A stretch of DNA of 64,000 bases, taken from positions 1,115,265 to 1,179,264 of the forward strand of contig JAJFIQ010000019.1 of NCBI GenBank assembly GCA_021774785.1. Direction: 5' to 3'. Every line of letters begins with the position of its first letter. Within the stretch, counting starts at the first letter, position 1. A program made the position numbers and the translations under genes. The notes under the pieces were generated by a model that was not told where the DNA came from, did not search any database, and saw only the letters and a list, made by a program, of their open reading frames with translations. Of this stretch, positions 27,593 through 37,228 are shown piece after piece. Origin of the DNA: Emcibacter sp. Lineage in GTDB: Bacteria; Pseudomonadota; Alphaproteobacteria; Sphingomonadales; Emcibacteraceae.

Positions 27593-28762
27593 TTATTGTT
27601 TGCCAAAAACACCCGCTTTATTGAATTGTTCCATCTGATTTTCACTAAAACCAAAATCAGTGGTCAATGTCGCATTATGCGTGCCCACAGCACAACCTTT
27701 AAATTGGAACTCCGGCGGGCTTTCTGACATCTTAATTGCGCACCCAACCTGTTTGATACCATCAACTACCACCGTCATTTTACGGCTGATCAACTGTTCA
27801 TGTTCACAGGCCTCTGACAAGGTCAGAACCGGCTCGACACAGGCATCAACGGCCTTAAATAATGTCAGGCATTCAACATATGTTTTACTTTTGAAAAAAT
27901 CTGTAATCGCGCGCTTAAATACTAATTGTTGCTCAAGGTCGGCAGAGAATGCCTGCTCCAAAAGATCCGGTCTGCCCATTGCCGTACAAAGTACCTGTCT
28001 GAATTTTGGCTCCAGACCGCCGACGGAGAAATAACGCCCATCGCTGGTTTTATAATAATCATAAAACTGACCACCATTTAATATTTCCTGCTCCGGCCCG
28101 GTATTTATATCTGCCCCCAAGCAATTTGATGCCGCGATAGCATTAAGGGTAAAGGCGGCATCGGTCATGCTGATGTCAACATATTGACCAATTCCCGTAT
28201 CCGTCCGATGAATAACAGCCGCCAGCAACCCTGTTACCAAATGCAATGATCCACCCGCAAGGTCGGCAATCTGTATACCCGCCGGAACCGGGGCCTGCCC
28301 CTTTCGGCGGCTATGGTCCTGAACACCTGCAAGGGCCAGATAATTATTATCATGCCCTGCCCTGTCCCGGTAAGGACCAGTTTGGCCGTAGCCGGTTAAT
28401 GAACAATATATCAGCTTAGGGTTAACCGCTTTGAGTACATCATATCCGAGGCCAAGCTTATCCATGACGCCAGGCCGAAATTGTTCGACCACGATATCAT
28501 ATTCCAATATTAATTGTTTAATAATTTCAATGGCTTCCGGTTTTTTCAAATTAAGACCCAGAGACTTTTTTGAACGATTAATATAACGGTGAAGATAAGA
28601 AGAATCGCCATCTTTTGCCCCTAACTCACGGGTTAGGTCCGCTCGATCCGGTGCCTCAACCCTTAAAACCTGCGCCCCTAGATCAGCCAGCATCAAGGTA
28701 CCGAATGGCCCCGGCAACAGGGTTGAAAAATCCAGTATTTTTAAGGATGAAAGTGCAGACAT
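27593..28762 (-). CDS. CaiB/BaiF class III CoA-transferase
   Basis: 389 residues. Family III CoA-transferases move CoA between organic acids or carnitine derivatives. Characteristic segments are LKILDFSTLLPGPFGTLMLA, LGAQVLRVEAPDR, RSKKSLGLNLKKPEAI, VVEQFRPGVMDKLGLGYDVL and PAGIQIADLAGG, where the aspartate is the predicted catalytic acyl carrier. AGAGG precedes the ATG. It lies between an acyl-CoA dehydrogenase gene and tetR. It resembles alpha-methylacyl-CoA racemases of the same family, so racemase activity is possible; the substrate is unknown. Confidence 0.82.
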   Translation of the reverse strand: MSALSSLKILDFSTLLPGPFGTLMLADLGAQVLRVEAPDRADLTRELGAKDGDSSYLHRYINRSKKSLGLNLKKPEAIEIIKQLILEYDIVVEQFRPGVMDKLGLGYDVLKAVNPKLIYCSLTGYGQTGPYRDRAGHDNNYLALAGVQDHSRRKGQAPVPAGIQIADLAGGSLHLVTGLLAAVIHRTDTGIGQYVDISMTDAAFTLNAIAASNCLGADINTGPEQEILNGGQFYDYYKTSDGRYFSVGGLEPKFRQVLCTAMGRPDLLEQAFSADLEQQLVFKRAITDFFKSKTYVECLTLFKAVDACVEPVLTLSEACEHEQLISRKMTVVVDGIKQVGCAIKMSESPPEFQFKGCAVGTHNATLTTDFGFSENQMEQFNKAGVFGKQ

Positions 28763-28790
28763 AAATAGAACCTCTTGAATGGGGGAAATA

Positions 28791-29948
28791 TTATTTTACC
28801 AGCTCGCGGCTGATGATTTCCTTCATAATTTCTGACGTACCGCCATATATTCTCTGGGCGCGGGCATCGGCATATTCCCGCGCAATACGATATTCAGTCA
28901 TATAACCATACCCGCCAAACAGCTGAAGGCATTCATCGGCTACGAGACCCTGTAATTCCGTAGTATGTAACTTGGCCATAGAGGCGGTTGCCGTGTCCAG
29001 CTTGTTCTCTGCAAGTAACAAAATACATTGATCGACAAAGGCTTTTTGCACCCTGACCTTAGTCGCCAGTTCGGCCAATTTAAAGCGCGTGTTCTGAAAA
29101 TCGGCTATTCGTTGACCAAAAGCATTGCGTTCCTTGACATAATCCAGCGTGATATCCAGCATACCCTCACAGGCAGCCTGCGCCCCTACGGCCAGTACCA
29201 TGCGCTCACGGGGCAATTCCTGCATCATGGCAATAAAGCCACCATCCAGCGGCCCAAGAAGATCATCATCACTAACAAACACATCCTCAAAAAACAGCTC
29301 TGATGTATCCTGACAATGCATACCAAGTTTTTCCAGTTTGGACCCACGGACAAAGCCCTTCGCAGTTGCCTCAACCATAAACAGGGAAACCCCCCTTGCC
29401 CCCGCATCAGGATTAGTCTTACAGGCCAGTATAATAATATCGCAATGCTGCCCGTTGGAGATGAAAATTTTGGAGCCGTTGATCAGGTAGCCACCGTCTA
29501 CTTTTTTAGCCGATGTTTTAATATTTTTAAGATCACTGCCCGCACCAGGCTCTGTCATGCCAATGGCACCGACAAATTCTCCGCTGACCATCTTTGGTAA
29601 ATAATATTGTTTTTGTTCTTCAGTTCCCATATTGACTATATAATGGGCTACAATACCGGCATGAACCCCCATGGCACCAATGGATACTGACCCCACACCA
29701 CGACGGCTGAAAATATCGACAATCAAGGCCGCAAATTCAAAACCTACCCCAATACCGCCGTATTCTTCTGGAATATCAACACAGAGCAAACCCGCCTCAC
29801 CCAGTTTGTTCCATACTGTGCGGGGCATCCATTTATTCTGTTCCCATTCCACGTAATGTGGCTCAATCTCCTGATCAATGAATTTACTAACTGAGTCAGA
29901 AAAAATACGAAGGTCTTCATTCATCCAACTACAATAAAAAGGCATCAT
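28791..29948 (-). CDS. Acyl-CoA dehydrogenase
   Basis: About 385 residues, a complete FAD-dependent acyl-CoA dehydrogenase. The FAD and substrate loop AIGMTEPGAGSDLKNIKTSA, the strand ISNGQHCDIIILACKT and the C-terminal LQLFGGYGYMTEYRIAREYA and RIYGGTSEIMKEII, with the catalytic glutamate in GGTSE, are all present. GTGGAG lies seven bases before ATG 29948, chosen over upstream in-frame starts. It is placed between two CoA-transferase genes. Substrate chain length cannot be told. Confidence 0.88.
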   Translation of the reverse strand: MMPFYCSWMNEDLRIFSDSVSKFIDQEIEPHYVEWEQNKWMPRTVWNKLGEAGLLCVDIPEEYGGIGVGFEFAALIVDIFSRRGVGSVSIGAMGVHAGIVAHYIVNMGTEEQKQYYLPKMVSGEFVGAIGMTEPGAGSDLKNIKTSAKKVDGGYLINGSKIFISNGQHCDIIILACKTNPDAGARGVSLFMVEATAKGFVRGSKLEKLGMHCQDTSELFFEDVFVSDDDLLGPLDGGFIAMMQELPRERMVLAVGAQAACEGMLDITLDYVKERNAFGQRIADFQNTRFKLAELATKVRVQKAFVDQCILLLAENKLDTATASMAKLHTTELQGLVADECLQLFGGYGYMTEYRIAREYADARAQRIYGGTSEIMKEIISRELVK

Positions 29949-30031
29949 TAGTTTTCTCCACATGCATATCATTCAATGTATGAATATTGGGCTGTTTATT
30001 ACCTTTTTGCAAGAATTCATGATAGAGGCCG

Positions 30032-31258
30032 TTAGATGACCCCCTCATCCTTGAGGTCTTTAAGTGCGGAAGGGGACAATCCTAGAATTTCTTCAAACAC
30101 CAATTGGTTTGAATCGCCAAGCATGGGGCCTAATTTTTCTATACGACCCGGGGTTTTTGATAACTTAGGGATGACGTTGGGGATTACACAGGCTTCGTCA
30201 TTATCTCTGGTAAGTGTTTTCAGATTTTCACGGGCGATAAACTGTTCATTGGTAAATATATCGGCAATGGATTGAATTGCCGCACAAGGCACACCGGCCT
30301 TATCGCATAATTTGATCGCTTGTTCAGCCGTCAAACCGGATAACCACTCATCTACGATATGGTTGATATAGTCCATATTGGCAAGCCGTTGGTGGGCTGC
30401 TGCATAATGATCATCCTGTGCCAGTTCCGGTCGACCAATCAATTGCACAAAACGGGCAAATATCTTGTCACTTGAGCAAGCCAAGGCGACCCAAAGACCA
30501 TCACCACATTTGAAATGACCGTGGGGGCAGGCATTACTGGTGCCGGTGCCCAGCCGACCCCGCACTATTCCAGACTTAGCAAAACTCGGCGCAATATCAT
30601 CCAATACCCGGAAAATTGATTCATAAAGCGCAAGGTCTATATATTGTCCCCCCACCTTATCTCTAGCCTGCAATGCAACCAAAATACCGATTGCGCCATA
30701 TAGACCCGATATATAATCCGCCAATGATGTTGAACCGGGCGTCAATGGGGCCTCTCCCGGCATTCCGGTCAAATGTGCCAAACCGCCAAAGGCATGGGCA
30801 ATACGGGCAAAGCCCGGTTTTTCCCGAAGTGGCCCAGTTTGACCAAACCCAGATACGCGCAACATAATAAGATTTGGGTTATCCTTGATAAGCTGGTCAA
30901 ATCCTAGTCCCCATTTTTCCATGGTGCCGGGACGAAAATTTTCACATACTATATCCGCTTTTCTTACAAGCCCCCGTAATAAGTTAGCACCTTTTATTGT
31001 TGATAAATCCAATGTAACGGAACGCTTGTTTCGCGCTTCGCTGAGCCAGCATAGAGAATCGCCGGAATCAGAAGGTGTGCCAAAGGCGCGTAGCGGATCA
31101 CCCTCCATCGGTTTTTCAATTTTAATAACCTCTGCCCCGAATTCCCCCAAAACAGTGGCCGAATAGGGGGCCGCTATAAAAGTACCAAGATCAATCACCC
31201 GAATACCCGAGAGCGGTAAAATACTATTATCTGAATCCTTATCCATATTACAACTCAT
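30032..31258 (-). CDS. CaiB/BaiF class III CoA-transferase
   Basis: About 408 residues. Family segments are IRVIDLGTFIAAPYSATVLG, FGAEVIKIEKPMEGDPLR, NKRSVTLDLSTIKGANLLRG, VCENFRPGTMEKWGLGFD and LADYISGLYGAIG, with the predicted catalytic aspartate. It is a distant paralog of the product of 27593. The start is uncertain among in-frame ATGs at 31294, 31258 and 31246; AAGAGG lies just before 31258. It is the first gene of the putative catabolic unit. Confidence 0.82.
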   Translation of the reverse strand: MSCNMDKDSDNSILPLSGIRVIDLGTFIAAPYSATVLGEFGAEVIKIEKPMEGDPLRAFGTPSDSGDSLCWLSEARNKRSVTLDLSTIKGANLLRGLVRKADIVCENFRPGTMEKWGLGFDQLIKDNPNLIMLRVSGFGQTGPLREKPGFARIAHAFGGLAHLTGMPGEAPLTPGSTSLADYISGLYGAIGILVALQARDKVGGQYIDLALYESIFRVLDDIAPSFAKSGIVRGRLGTGTSNACPHGHFKCGDGLWVALACSSDKIFARFVQLIGRPELAQDDHYAAAHQRLANMDYINHIVDEWLSGLTAEQAIKLCDKAGVPCAAIQSIADIFTNEQFIARENLKTLTRDNDEACVIPNVIPKLSKTPGRIEKLGPMLGDSNQLVFEEILGLSPSALKDLKDEGVI

Positions 31259-31305
31259 AGCCTCTTGCCGAGTGGTAAAATGCTTTGTCCCCAACCCGGA
31301 TAATT

Positions 31306-31331
31306 TAGTATGTTTTCATACTAACATACTA
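31306..31331. promoter_or_regulatory. Repeated palindrome upstream of the CoA-transferase unit
   Basis: TAGTATG-TTTT-CATACTA is a perfect 7-4-7 inverted repeat (31306-31323), followed after one base by a second CATACTA (31325-31331). It lies 48 bases upstream of the first CoA-transferase and is a candidate regulator site, perhaps for the TetR protein. Confidence 0.45.
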
Positions 31332-31430
31332 TTATTAAAAATCTACTCTATTCGTAGAAACCCGCAGCTTAATTTACAAAACTTCGGGCTAATCAATGGA
31401 AACTAGGGAAATAAAGGGCCGGAACGCTCC

Positions 31431-34256
31431 CTAACCTATGGCCCCGATATGGGCTGATAAGGCCTGTGAAATTCTTCTAATCTGATTATAGGTTGTTTCA
31501 ATCTCATCAAATATTTGTTTATTTTCATACTTATAACCATGAATATCATCACCGGAAAAATTAATAACCTCCGGATTATCAGGATCAATTTCATAGGCGC
31601 CTTCAAGGGGGAAAATCTCACGTAGCAGCAAAAGTGTAGGTGATATCTGAAACCGTAAAATCCGCAAAATCAGATCATCTACACTCAACCCCTTATGATC
31701 ACGGAAACGGGGAATTCGGGTGATCAGCAGAAATATCTGTTGAATCATGGTCATACGCACCACATGAAGCAAGATATAATTACTACGTTCCTCATCGCTC
31801 AGACAATAGGGTGCGGGCGCCACATCGCGTCCCTTCATCCCGTCTTTGAGATACATTAAATCTTGCCGCAGGATAAATTCGATGCGGTTTAAGCCTTCAA
31901 ACACACCATGTTTTTTAAGCATCTTGGCCAATCGCAGCATGCGATCATGATCATGACTTTCATCCTCATAACTGGCAGAATGCATCCAGTAGCGGGGACG
32001 GAACAGCGAGGTATAAGCCCCAAGGAAGTCTTCTTCGGTCACATCCACCGCTGCAGTGACCAATTTCATGATATGGCGCAGCCGTGGTGATTTATCATAC
32101 ATCTTCCAAAAGCCATAACCGTCTTGCGCTATAGCGGTGCCAACCCCACCCATACTATTGGCGAAATAGCCCAATTGATGCAGAAGCATGTTATTTGGGA
32201 TTGCCCGAATTTGGGAAAGTTTTTCCAATGGACGGCTCACCACTCCCTCATCCTGTCGGATCGTCATTCGCGAGCCTGAAGGATAGGAAATATCCGTGCC
32301 CAGAATAGAGATCAACTTCATAAAGTCCGGCCCTTCGGCAACGGCATTGTTATAGCTCTTGACGGTCAGGAAAAAATCCAGTGACCAGTCAATATTCTGA
32401 TAGAAAGGGTCCGGCGCATCATCCGCAGGGGTCAGGATATTTTCCATCACCCGGCTCAATGTGGCAAAGGCAAGGTCAGGCGTATGTAACCACAGATAAC
32501 CATCCCCGCCCTGCAAACTGAATTCCTGTTTATAATCAATATTATTCTTTTTGATCAGACGGCGCGCTTCTGGCGTATGCATATAATCCAGCCGACCTCC
32601 AAAGCCTTCCGGATGAGCTCCTCGCCCGACACTTTCGCCGCCGGTATCAAAAATCACAAGTTCCACATCATTAAGATCAAATTTTTGCCAAAGCTTGGCA
32701 ACTTTTATCCGTAATCTTTCGATGGCAAGACCCGCCGCCACCTGTCCCAAATACCGGCCCGCGTCAGAATATCCAGCCTGAATACATAACCGTCCACGCT
32801 TCTTGATATAAGCAAAATAATGAGGGTTCTCTAGCAATTCCTCAATCACCTCTGCCCCGCGCACCAATGCCTGATCGGTTTCGAACAAGGGTGAGATATC
32901 CACATTATCCTCAACCCCGAACAGCTTGGCATAGCATAATGCTGCCAAAACGGTAAACGGTGTATCAGACTCCGCAATCAGGAACCGTATAGGGGTTTCG
33001 GGGTCAATATATTTCAAAAACTGTGCCACTATCATGAACAGCCGCTTGGCTGTTGTCTGCTCATGCAAGATTGTCTCATAGCCAATGGTTTGTGATGAGA
33101 TATGGTCGAGCAGTTTGCTGGCCGCCGTCATATAACGTCTACGGCTAGTGGCATCATCGGGGTCTTTTTCCAATGCCACCATGGGCCGTATAGCATTATG
33201 CAGTTGCACCGCATTCAGGCGGAAATGAACGTGAGAAAAACCAGAACGGAAATTAGCAAAAATTGCCCTGAATATTATCAACTCTGCGGCAGCAGCATTT
33301 TTTTGACACGCTGTGATCAACTGATCCAGTATTGACATAATCTGAGACGGCACATCACTACCAGATGCCCGGCTTGCAACCATATGACGGGCAAAGTCGC
33401 GTACAGCCTTTGTATCATGTGCATCTTCGGGCATCTGATCAAGGTCGGTTGCGAACATAGATTTAAGCTGTTCCAGCAGGGCGGAAACCTTGTCGTCACC
33501 ATCAATTCCATGCCAGCGCTCCAGATAAACCTCGCATTGGCGATGAGCCATGCGCGTGCGAAACTTCACACTATCCATCCATGTAATGTCGTCGCGGCCA
33601 TCCACATCAAAGCCAACCCAACTGGCCGATGTAACTAATTTCAGGTCCAGCGTCTTCCAATACTCAGGATATTCCTTTTGCGTCACCGTAATCACGACGT
33701 CATACAGGTCTGCTATCGCCTGTTGCAGGTTTAGCAAGGCTTTCTCAGACTGTTCAAATTCATAATTCAGGGTCAAGCCATCGTCAGGTCGGGCATTGCA
33801 TGCTCTGATCTTGACTGTGGCTTCTTTTGACGACAGGGAACCATCAATCAACCCGGCCAAGGTTTCATATTGCGCACTACTAAATCCAAATGTGGGATGG
33901 CCGGTAATGACAATACCCACCAGTTCACGTTGCACAATCGCCTGAAATTCAGAAAAAGATTTGCCCCTGCTAATTTTTTGCAAACAACGCCCAAGGCGTG
34001 ACTGATTCTTTTTCTTGTCGATTTCCTGTAAATATGCTCGCGCCCGCTGACCCCGGCTTAAAAAACCGCGGACGGAAAGCTCGCCCACAACATCATCAAT
34101 CTCTGCCGAAGATATATTTCCCTCCTTCATTCCTTTTAGCAAATGATATGACATCTGCTGATAGGGGTTAACCAGAGGTGTTTCTTGAGATAGAAGGCGG
34201 CATTCTTCTAATTCGCTTGATAGCTCTGCCAAAAGCGTTGTGGACTGATCTGACAT
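31431..34256 (-). CDS. Phosphoenolpyruvate-carboxylase-like protein with altered active-site motifs
   Basis: 941 residues, the full length of PEP carboxylase and recognisably of that family. Aligned by eye, the first histidine motif is kept as ITGHPTFGFS (usually LTAHPTE), and the C-terminal SRPLEKLSQIRAIP matches SRP...LRAIPW. The motif SDSxKDGG reads SDAGRYLG, so the PEP/bicarbonate lysine is R. The glycine loop FHGRGGSxGRGG reads FDTGGESVGRGAHP, losing its histidine and first arginine. The usual C-terminal QNTG is absent (ends AHIGAIG). It may be a divergent or non-catalytic relative. It follows the phosphatase gene by 17 bases. Confidence 0.75.
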   Translation of the reverse strand: MSDQSTTLLAELSSELEECRLLSQETPLVNPYQQMSYHLLKGMKEGNISSAEIDDVVGELSVRGFLSRGQRARAYLQEIDKKKNQSRLGRCLQKISRGKSFSEFQAIVQRELVGIVITGHPTFGFSSAQYETLAGLIDGSLSSKEATVKIRACNARPDDGLTLNYEFEQSEKALLNLQQAIADLYDVVITVTQKEYPEYWKTLDLKLVTSASWVGFDVDGRDDITWMDSVKFRTRMAHRQCEVYLERWHGIDGDDKVSALLEQLKSMFATDLDQMPEDAHDTKAVRDFARHMVASRASGSDVPSQIMSILDQLITACQKNAAAAELIIFRAIFANFRSGFSHVHFRLNAVQLHNAIRPMVALEKDPDDATSRRRYMTAASKLLDHISSQTIGYETILHEQTTAKRLFMIVAQFLKYIDPETPIRFLIAESDTPFTVLAALCYAKLFGVEDNVDISPLFETDQALVRGAEVIEELLENPHYFAYIKKRGRLCIQAGYSDAGRYLGQVAAGLAIERLRIKVAKLWQKFDLNDVELVIFDTGGESVGRGAHPEGFGGRLDYMHTPEARRLIKKNNIDYKQEFSLQGGDGYLWLHTPDLAFATLSRVMENILTPADDAPDPFYQNIDWSLDFFLTVKSYNNAVAEGPDFMKLISILGTDISYPSGSRMTIRQDEGVVSRPLEKLSQIRAIPNNMLLHQLGYFANSMGGVGTAIAQDGYGFWKMYDKSPRLRHIMKLVTAAVDVTEEDFLGAYTSLFRPRYWMHSASYEDESHDHDRMLRLAKMLKKHGVFEGLNRIEFILRQDLMYLKDGMKGRDVAPAPYCLSDEERSNYILLHVVRMTMIQQIFLLITRIPRFRDHKGLSVDDLILRILRFQISPTLLLLREIFPLEGAYEIDPDNPEVINFSGDDIHGYKYENKQIFDEIETTYNQIRRISQALSAHIGAIG

Positions 34257-34273
34257 ATATATTTTACCATAGT

Positions 34274-35821
34274 TTAGGGTTGTGACCTCATCCCTATAGC
34301 ATGATACATAACATGAAAAATATAATTTTGTTCAACAACACCCCGAATAAGATGCGCAGAGGGTCCTCTGGCATAAATAGCAACATCTTCCCCGGCATGT
34401 GTTTCATAGTTGACAGGAACAAGAGCTTGCAGAATGTGATCTTTAGCGGTCGTATCGACATTGGTGAGGTCTTTTCGAGGTTGGTCGATTTCTGCACCTT
34501 TGCCATAAAAGTACCCCAGAGCGGTAAAAGGCTTGCCATCCAATGACAGGGCAAAGTCATCTTTTGGTTTTGGCTCACCGTTACGCTTGTTTTTAACGAC
34601 TTTACCAAGGATAGGGTTTCCTCTTGTCGCGTATCCGCCTATGGTAAGAACATGGGAATGATCAGCCGTTACAATGATAAGTGTATTTTCTGGATCAGTC
34701 ATTGCCACAGCTTTCTGCACCGCCCTTTCCAAAGCGATAGTATCACTCAATGCCCGGTAAGCATTGCCACCATGATGGGCATGATCCACCCGCGCACCTT
34801 CCACATATAGGAAATAACCATCTTTCTTCTGCTGGAGAATTTCTATTGCTTTTTCCGTCATGTCGGCAAGTGACGGTTCGCCGCCCTTATCCTTGGTGCG
34901 ATCTACTTCGAACTGCATATGGCTGGGGTTAAACAGTCCCAGTACCGGACCGCCTTTTTTCAGATCAATACTATCAAAAACCTTTTCATTCCAGACATAC
35001 TGGCCTGTAGGATGTTTTTGCTTCCATTCAGAAACCAGATTTCTGTTATCGGCCCTCTTGCCCTTTTTGCCTTCGGGGCCCTTCACGGTTTTAGGTAAAA
35101 AGTTTTGCCGCCCGCCACCAAAAGCAACATCAATGCCATTACCATACGAGAATTCAGTAAATTGAAGGGCTATATCCTTGCATCCTGCGGTTTTTTCCGT
35201 CTCTGGTATTCTCGTATCATTTTCCCAGCCCCGTTCCGGCACATGTGCATAAGCCGTGGCGGGCGTGGCATGGGTTAACCTTGCAGTAGTAATAAGACCC
35301 GTTGCCATACCGCTCTTCTCTGCAAGTTCCAGAAAACTGGTGGCATGATGATCCTTGGAAGATGTACAGTCACCGCGCGTTATTGACTGATCAACAGATA
35401 TAACCCCGGCTTTGGATTTTACACCTGTCATTATAGCCGTTGCCGTACCGGCGGAATCTGCTACTTGCTGATTTGTATTATAGGTTTTAGATAGGGCCAC
35501 ATTGGAAAATTTTTCCCAAGAAAGAATATTCTCTTCGCCCTTCATGCCGCGATTCTGCCCCTCTAATATTCTTGCCGCTGTCACTGTACTGACGCCCATA
35601 CCATCACCAATGAATAAAATTACATTCTTGGCCTTACCAATAATAGGTGCTTGCGCTAAGTTTTTCTGTAATGTTTCCTGTGCTGACGTGTACCAGACAT
35701 TCTTTGCCTGCTGCAACTTGATATCAGGCTTTTCTGCCGTTACACCAGATGATGACAGAACAAATAATGGAATAGAAAGCATTATATAATGTTTGAATAT
35801 CTTGTTTTTTGTAAAATACAT
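34274..35821 (-). CDS. Periplasmic alkaline phosphatase (PhoA family)
   Basis: About 515 residues from ATG 35821, preceded by GGGAGGT. A signal peptide covers the first 30 residues. The alkaline phosphatase superfamily features are all present: DGMGVSTVTAARI (metal ligand), VADSAGTATAIMTG (nucleophilic serine), ARVDHAHHGGNA, TADHSHVLTIGGY and ETHAGEDVAIYARGP with zinc-binding histidines and aspartates. It hydrolyses phosphomonoesters to release phosphate. No Pho box was seen upstream. It is probably co-transcribed with the PEP-carboxylase-like gene downstream. Confidence 0.9.
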   Translation of the reverse strand: MYFTKNKIFKHYIMLSIPLFVLSSSGVTAEKPDIKLQQAKNVWYTSAQETLQKNLAQAPIIGKAKNVILFIGDGMGVSTVTAARILEGQNRGMKGEENILSWEKFSNVALSKTYNTNQQVADSAGTATAIMTGVKSKAGVISVDQSITRGDCTSSKDHHATSFLELAEKSGMATGLITTARLTHATPATAYAHVPERGWENDTRIPETEKTAGCKDIALQFTEFSYGNGIDVAFGGGRQNFLPKTVKGPEGKKGKRADNRNLVSEWKQKHPTGQYVWNEKVFDSIDLKKGGPVLGLFNPSHMQFEVDRTKDKGGEPSLADMTEKAIEILQQKKDGYFLYVEGARVDHAHHGGNAYRALSDTIALERAVQKAVAMTDPENTLIIVTADHSHVLTIGGYATRGNPILGKVVKNKRNGEPKPKDDFALSLDGKPFTALGYFYGKGAEIDQPRKDLTNVDTTAKDHILQALVPVNYETHAGEDVAIYARGPSAHLIRGVVEQNYIFHVMYHAIGMRSQP

Positions 35822-35926
35822 TTCTGACCTCCCTAGCGTTTTAAAACAAGTGACCATACGACATAACATTGTATTACGACATAGTTTTTTGAATTATTTT
35901 ATTGTTTGGTAAAAATTTTAAAGTCC

Positions 35927-37018
35927 TTATCGCTTCTTCTTTTTTCTGGATCTTTTCTTTTTTTTGGGCGGCTGAACGTCCTGATATTCACTAAGGGCTT
36001 TACCCGTAAGATGTTGGATACCAGAAGCCGTTACATATGACAGTTCATAGTTGGCAATATAACGGTAATTGGTGATAGAGGCTCTGGACCTGGTGAAGCT
36101 TCTTTCTATGAAATTCAAATGATCATTGAAATTAAAATGATCAATCTTGCGGGTTAGGCGAAATGTACCGGTCAGTTTTTCATCACCATTTTCGGCCTTC
36201 ACTTCAATAACCGTAGGGTAAGATGACTTCTTTTTACCTTTTAGTATTTCCTTATATTCAACACTAACATTAGAAAAGCGCGTTATTTCCCCCTCAGAAT
36301 TTTTCAAGGTGAGTACAATATCGTGGCTAGAATCCTTTTTTTCTATGGCAGATAAGAATGGCAAGAATTGGGTTTCATCAGCCCCCTGAAGGCCGCTAAC
36401 ATGGTACCAGCTTTTTAACAAGTGATCTACTGGCTGCGTATAGACAGCGTGAATCCCAAAACCCTGTACTTTGCCAGCGCCTGTTTCAAAAGGGAGTTTT
36501 TTATCATGCTGTATTATCCAATCGCCCTCACCTTTAAAGTAAGGAAGATATGTGGCGCTATCCATATAACCCTTTTTTATCTCAACACGCTCATGATCAA
36601 GGGAGGGAATGTTCATTTTACCCTTGACGTTAACCACATTCCGACCAACTGTCCCGATATGATGGTTATAGTTTTCACCATCACTTTTCAATCGGTGTGT
36701 GTGAATGAAAATATCGAATTTTTCTGGATCAAAGCCCCATTTACCAAAATCACGGCCATTCTTTATGATCGTTTTTTTGCCATCCGGCGTGATCACAGAG
36801 GAAACCATGATTCCGTGCTCTTTACCCACCGGCCAAGGGAAATTAGCTGCTAGAAACTGACTGGAAACAAGCGTCCCGTCATCAAACAGGAATAGCTGCT
36901 CCCAATATTCCTTGTAATATTTATCCTTCAGCATCAGGGGTTTGGTATGATCCATTGCCTGAATGGAAAATGGTAGCAGACAAATCAAAAACACAATAAC
37001 TAATTTGATCAGTTTCAA
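35927..37018 (-). CDS. Secreted protein of unknown function with lysine/arginine-rich tail
   Basis: 363 residues. A clear signal peptide (LVIVFLICLLPFSIQA) precedes a beta-rich body (GTLVSSQFLAANFPWPVGKE, HHIGTVGRNVVNVKGKMNIP, GFGIHAVYTQPVDHLLKSWY). This weakly recalls lipocalin-like AttH/CrtC proteins, but I do not recognise it with confidence. The last 14 residues are PPKKKKRSRKKKKR, unusual for an exported protein. It is upstream of the phosphatase gene in the same direction, with a gap of about 105 bases. Confidence 0.55.
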   Translation of the reverse strand: MKLIKLVIVFLICLLPFSIQAMDHTKPLMLKDKYYKEYWEQLFLFDDGTLVSSQFLAANFPWPVGKEHGIMVSSVITPDGKKTIIKNGRDFGKWGFDPEKFDIFIHTHRLKSDGENYNHHIGTVGRNVVNVKGKMNIPSLDHERVEIKKGYMDSATYLPYFKGEGDWIIQHDKKLPFETGAGKVQGFGIHAVYTQPVDHLLKSWYHVSGLQGADETQFLPFLSAIEKKDSSHDIVLTLKNSEGEITRFSNVSVEYKEILKGKKKSSYPTVIEVKAENGDEKLTGTFRLTRKIDHFNFNDHLNFIERSFTRSRASITNYRYIANYELSYVTASGIQHLTGKALSEYQDVQPPKKKKRSRKKKKR

Positions 37019-37162
37019 GCGATAACTCCTTGTATATACTCAATCACATTTTACACCTTGGTTGTTGGCGACGGGACATGATTTGCGCTTTTGATACCCT
37101 ATGGTCGTTACGATTTCAACGTTTTATCAAATAGCATTGTGTTCATAACGTGACTATCCAAT

Positions 37163-37203
37163 AAAAAAAGCCACCCCCGACCTATAATCGAAGATGGCTT
37201 TAT
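37163..37203 (-). terminator. Terminator of the ATPase zeta gene
   Basis: The AAAGCCA (37167-37173) and TGGCTTT (37195-37201) arms enclose a partly paired 21-base middle. On the minus strand a run of seven T follows the stem. Confidence 0.65.
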
Positions 37204-37228
37204 GTCAAAAAATTACATTACTTCAAAT

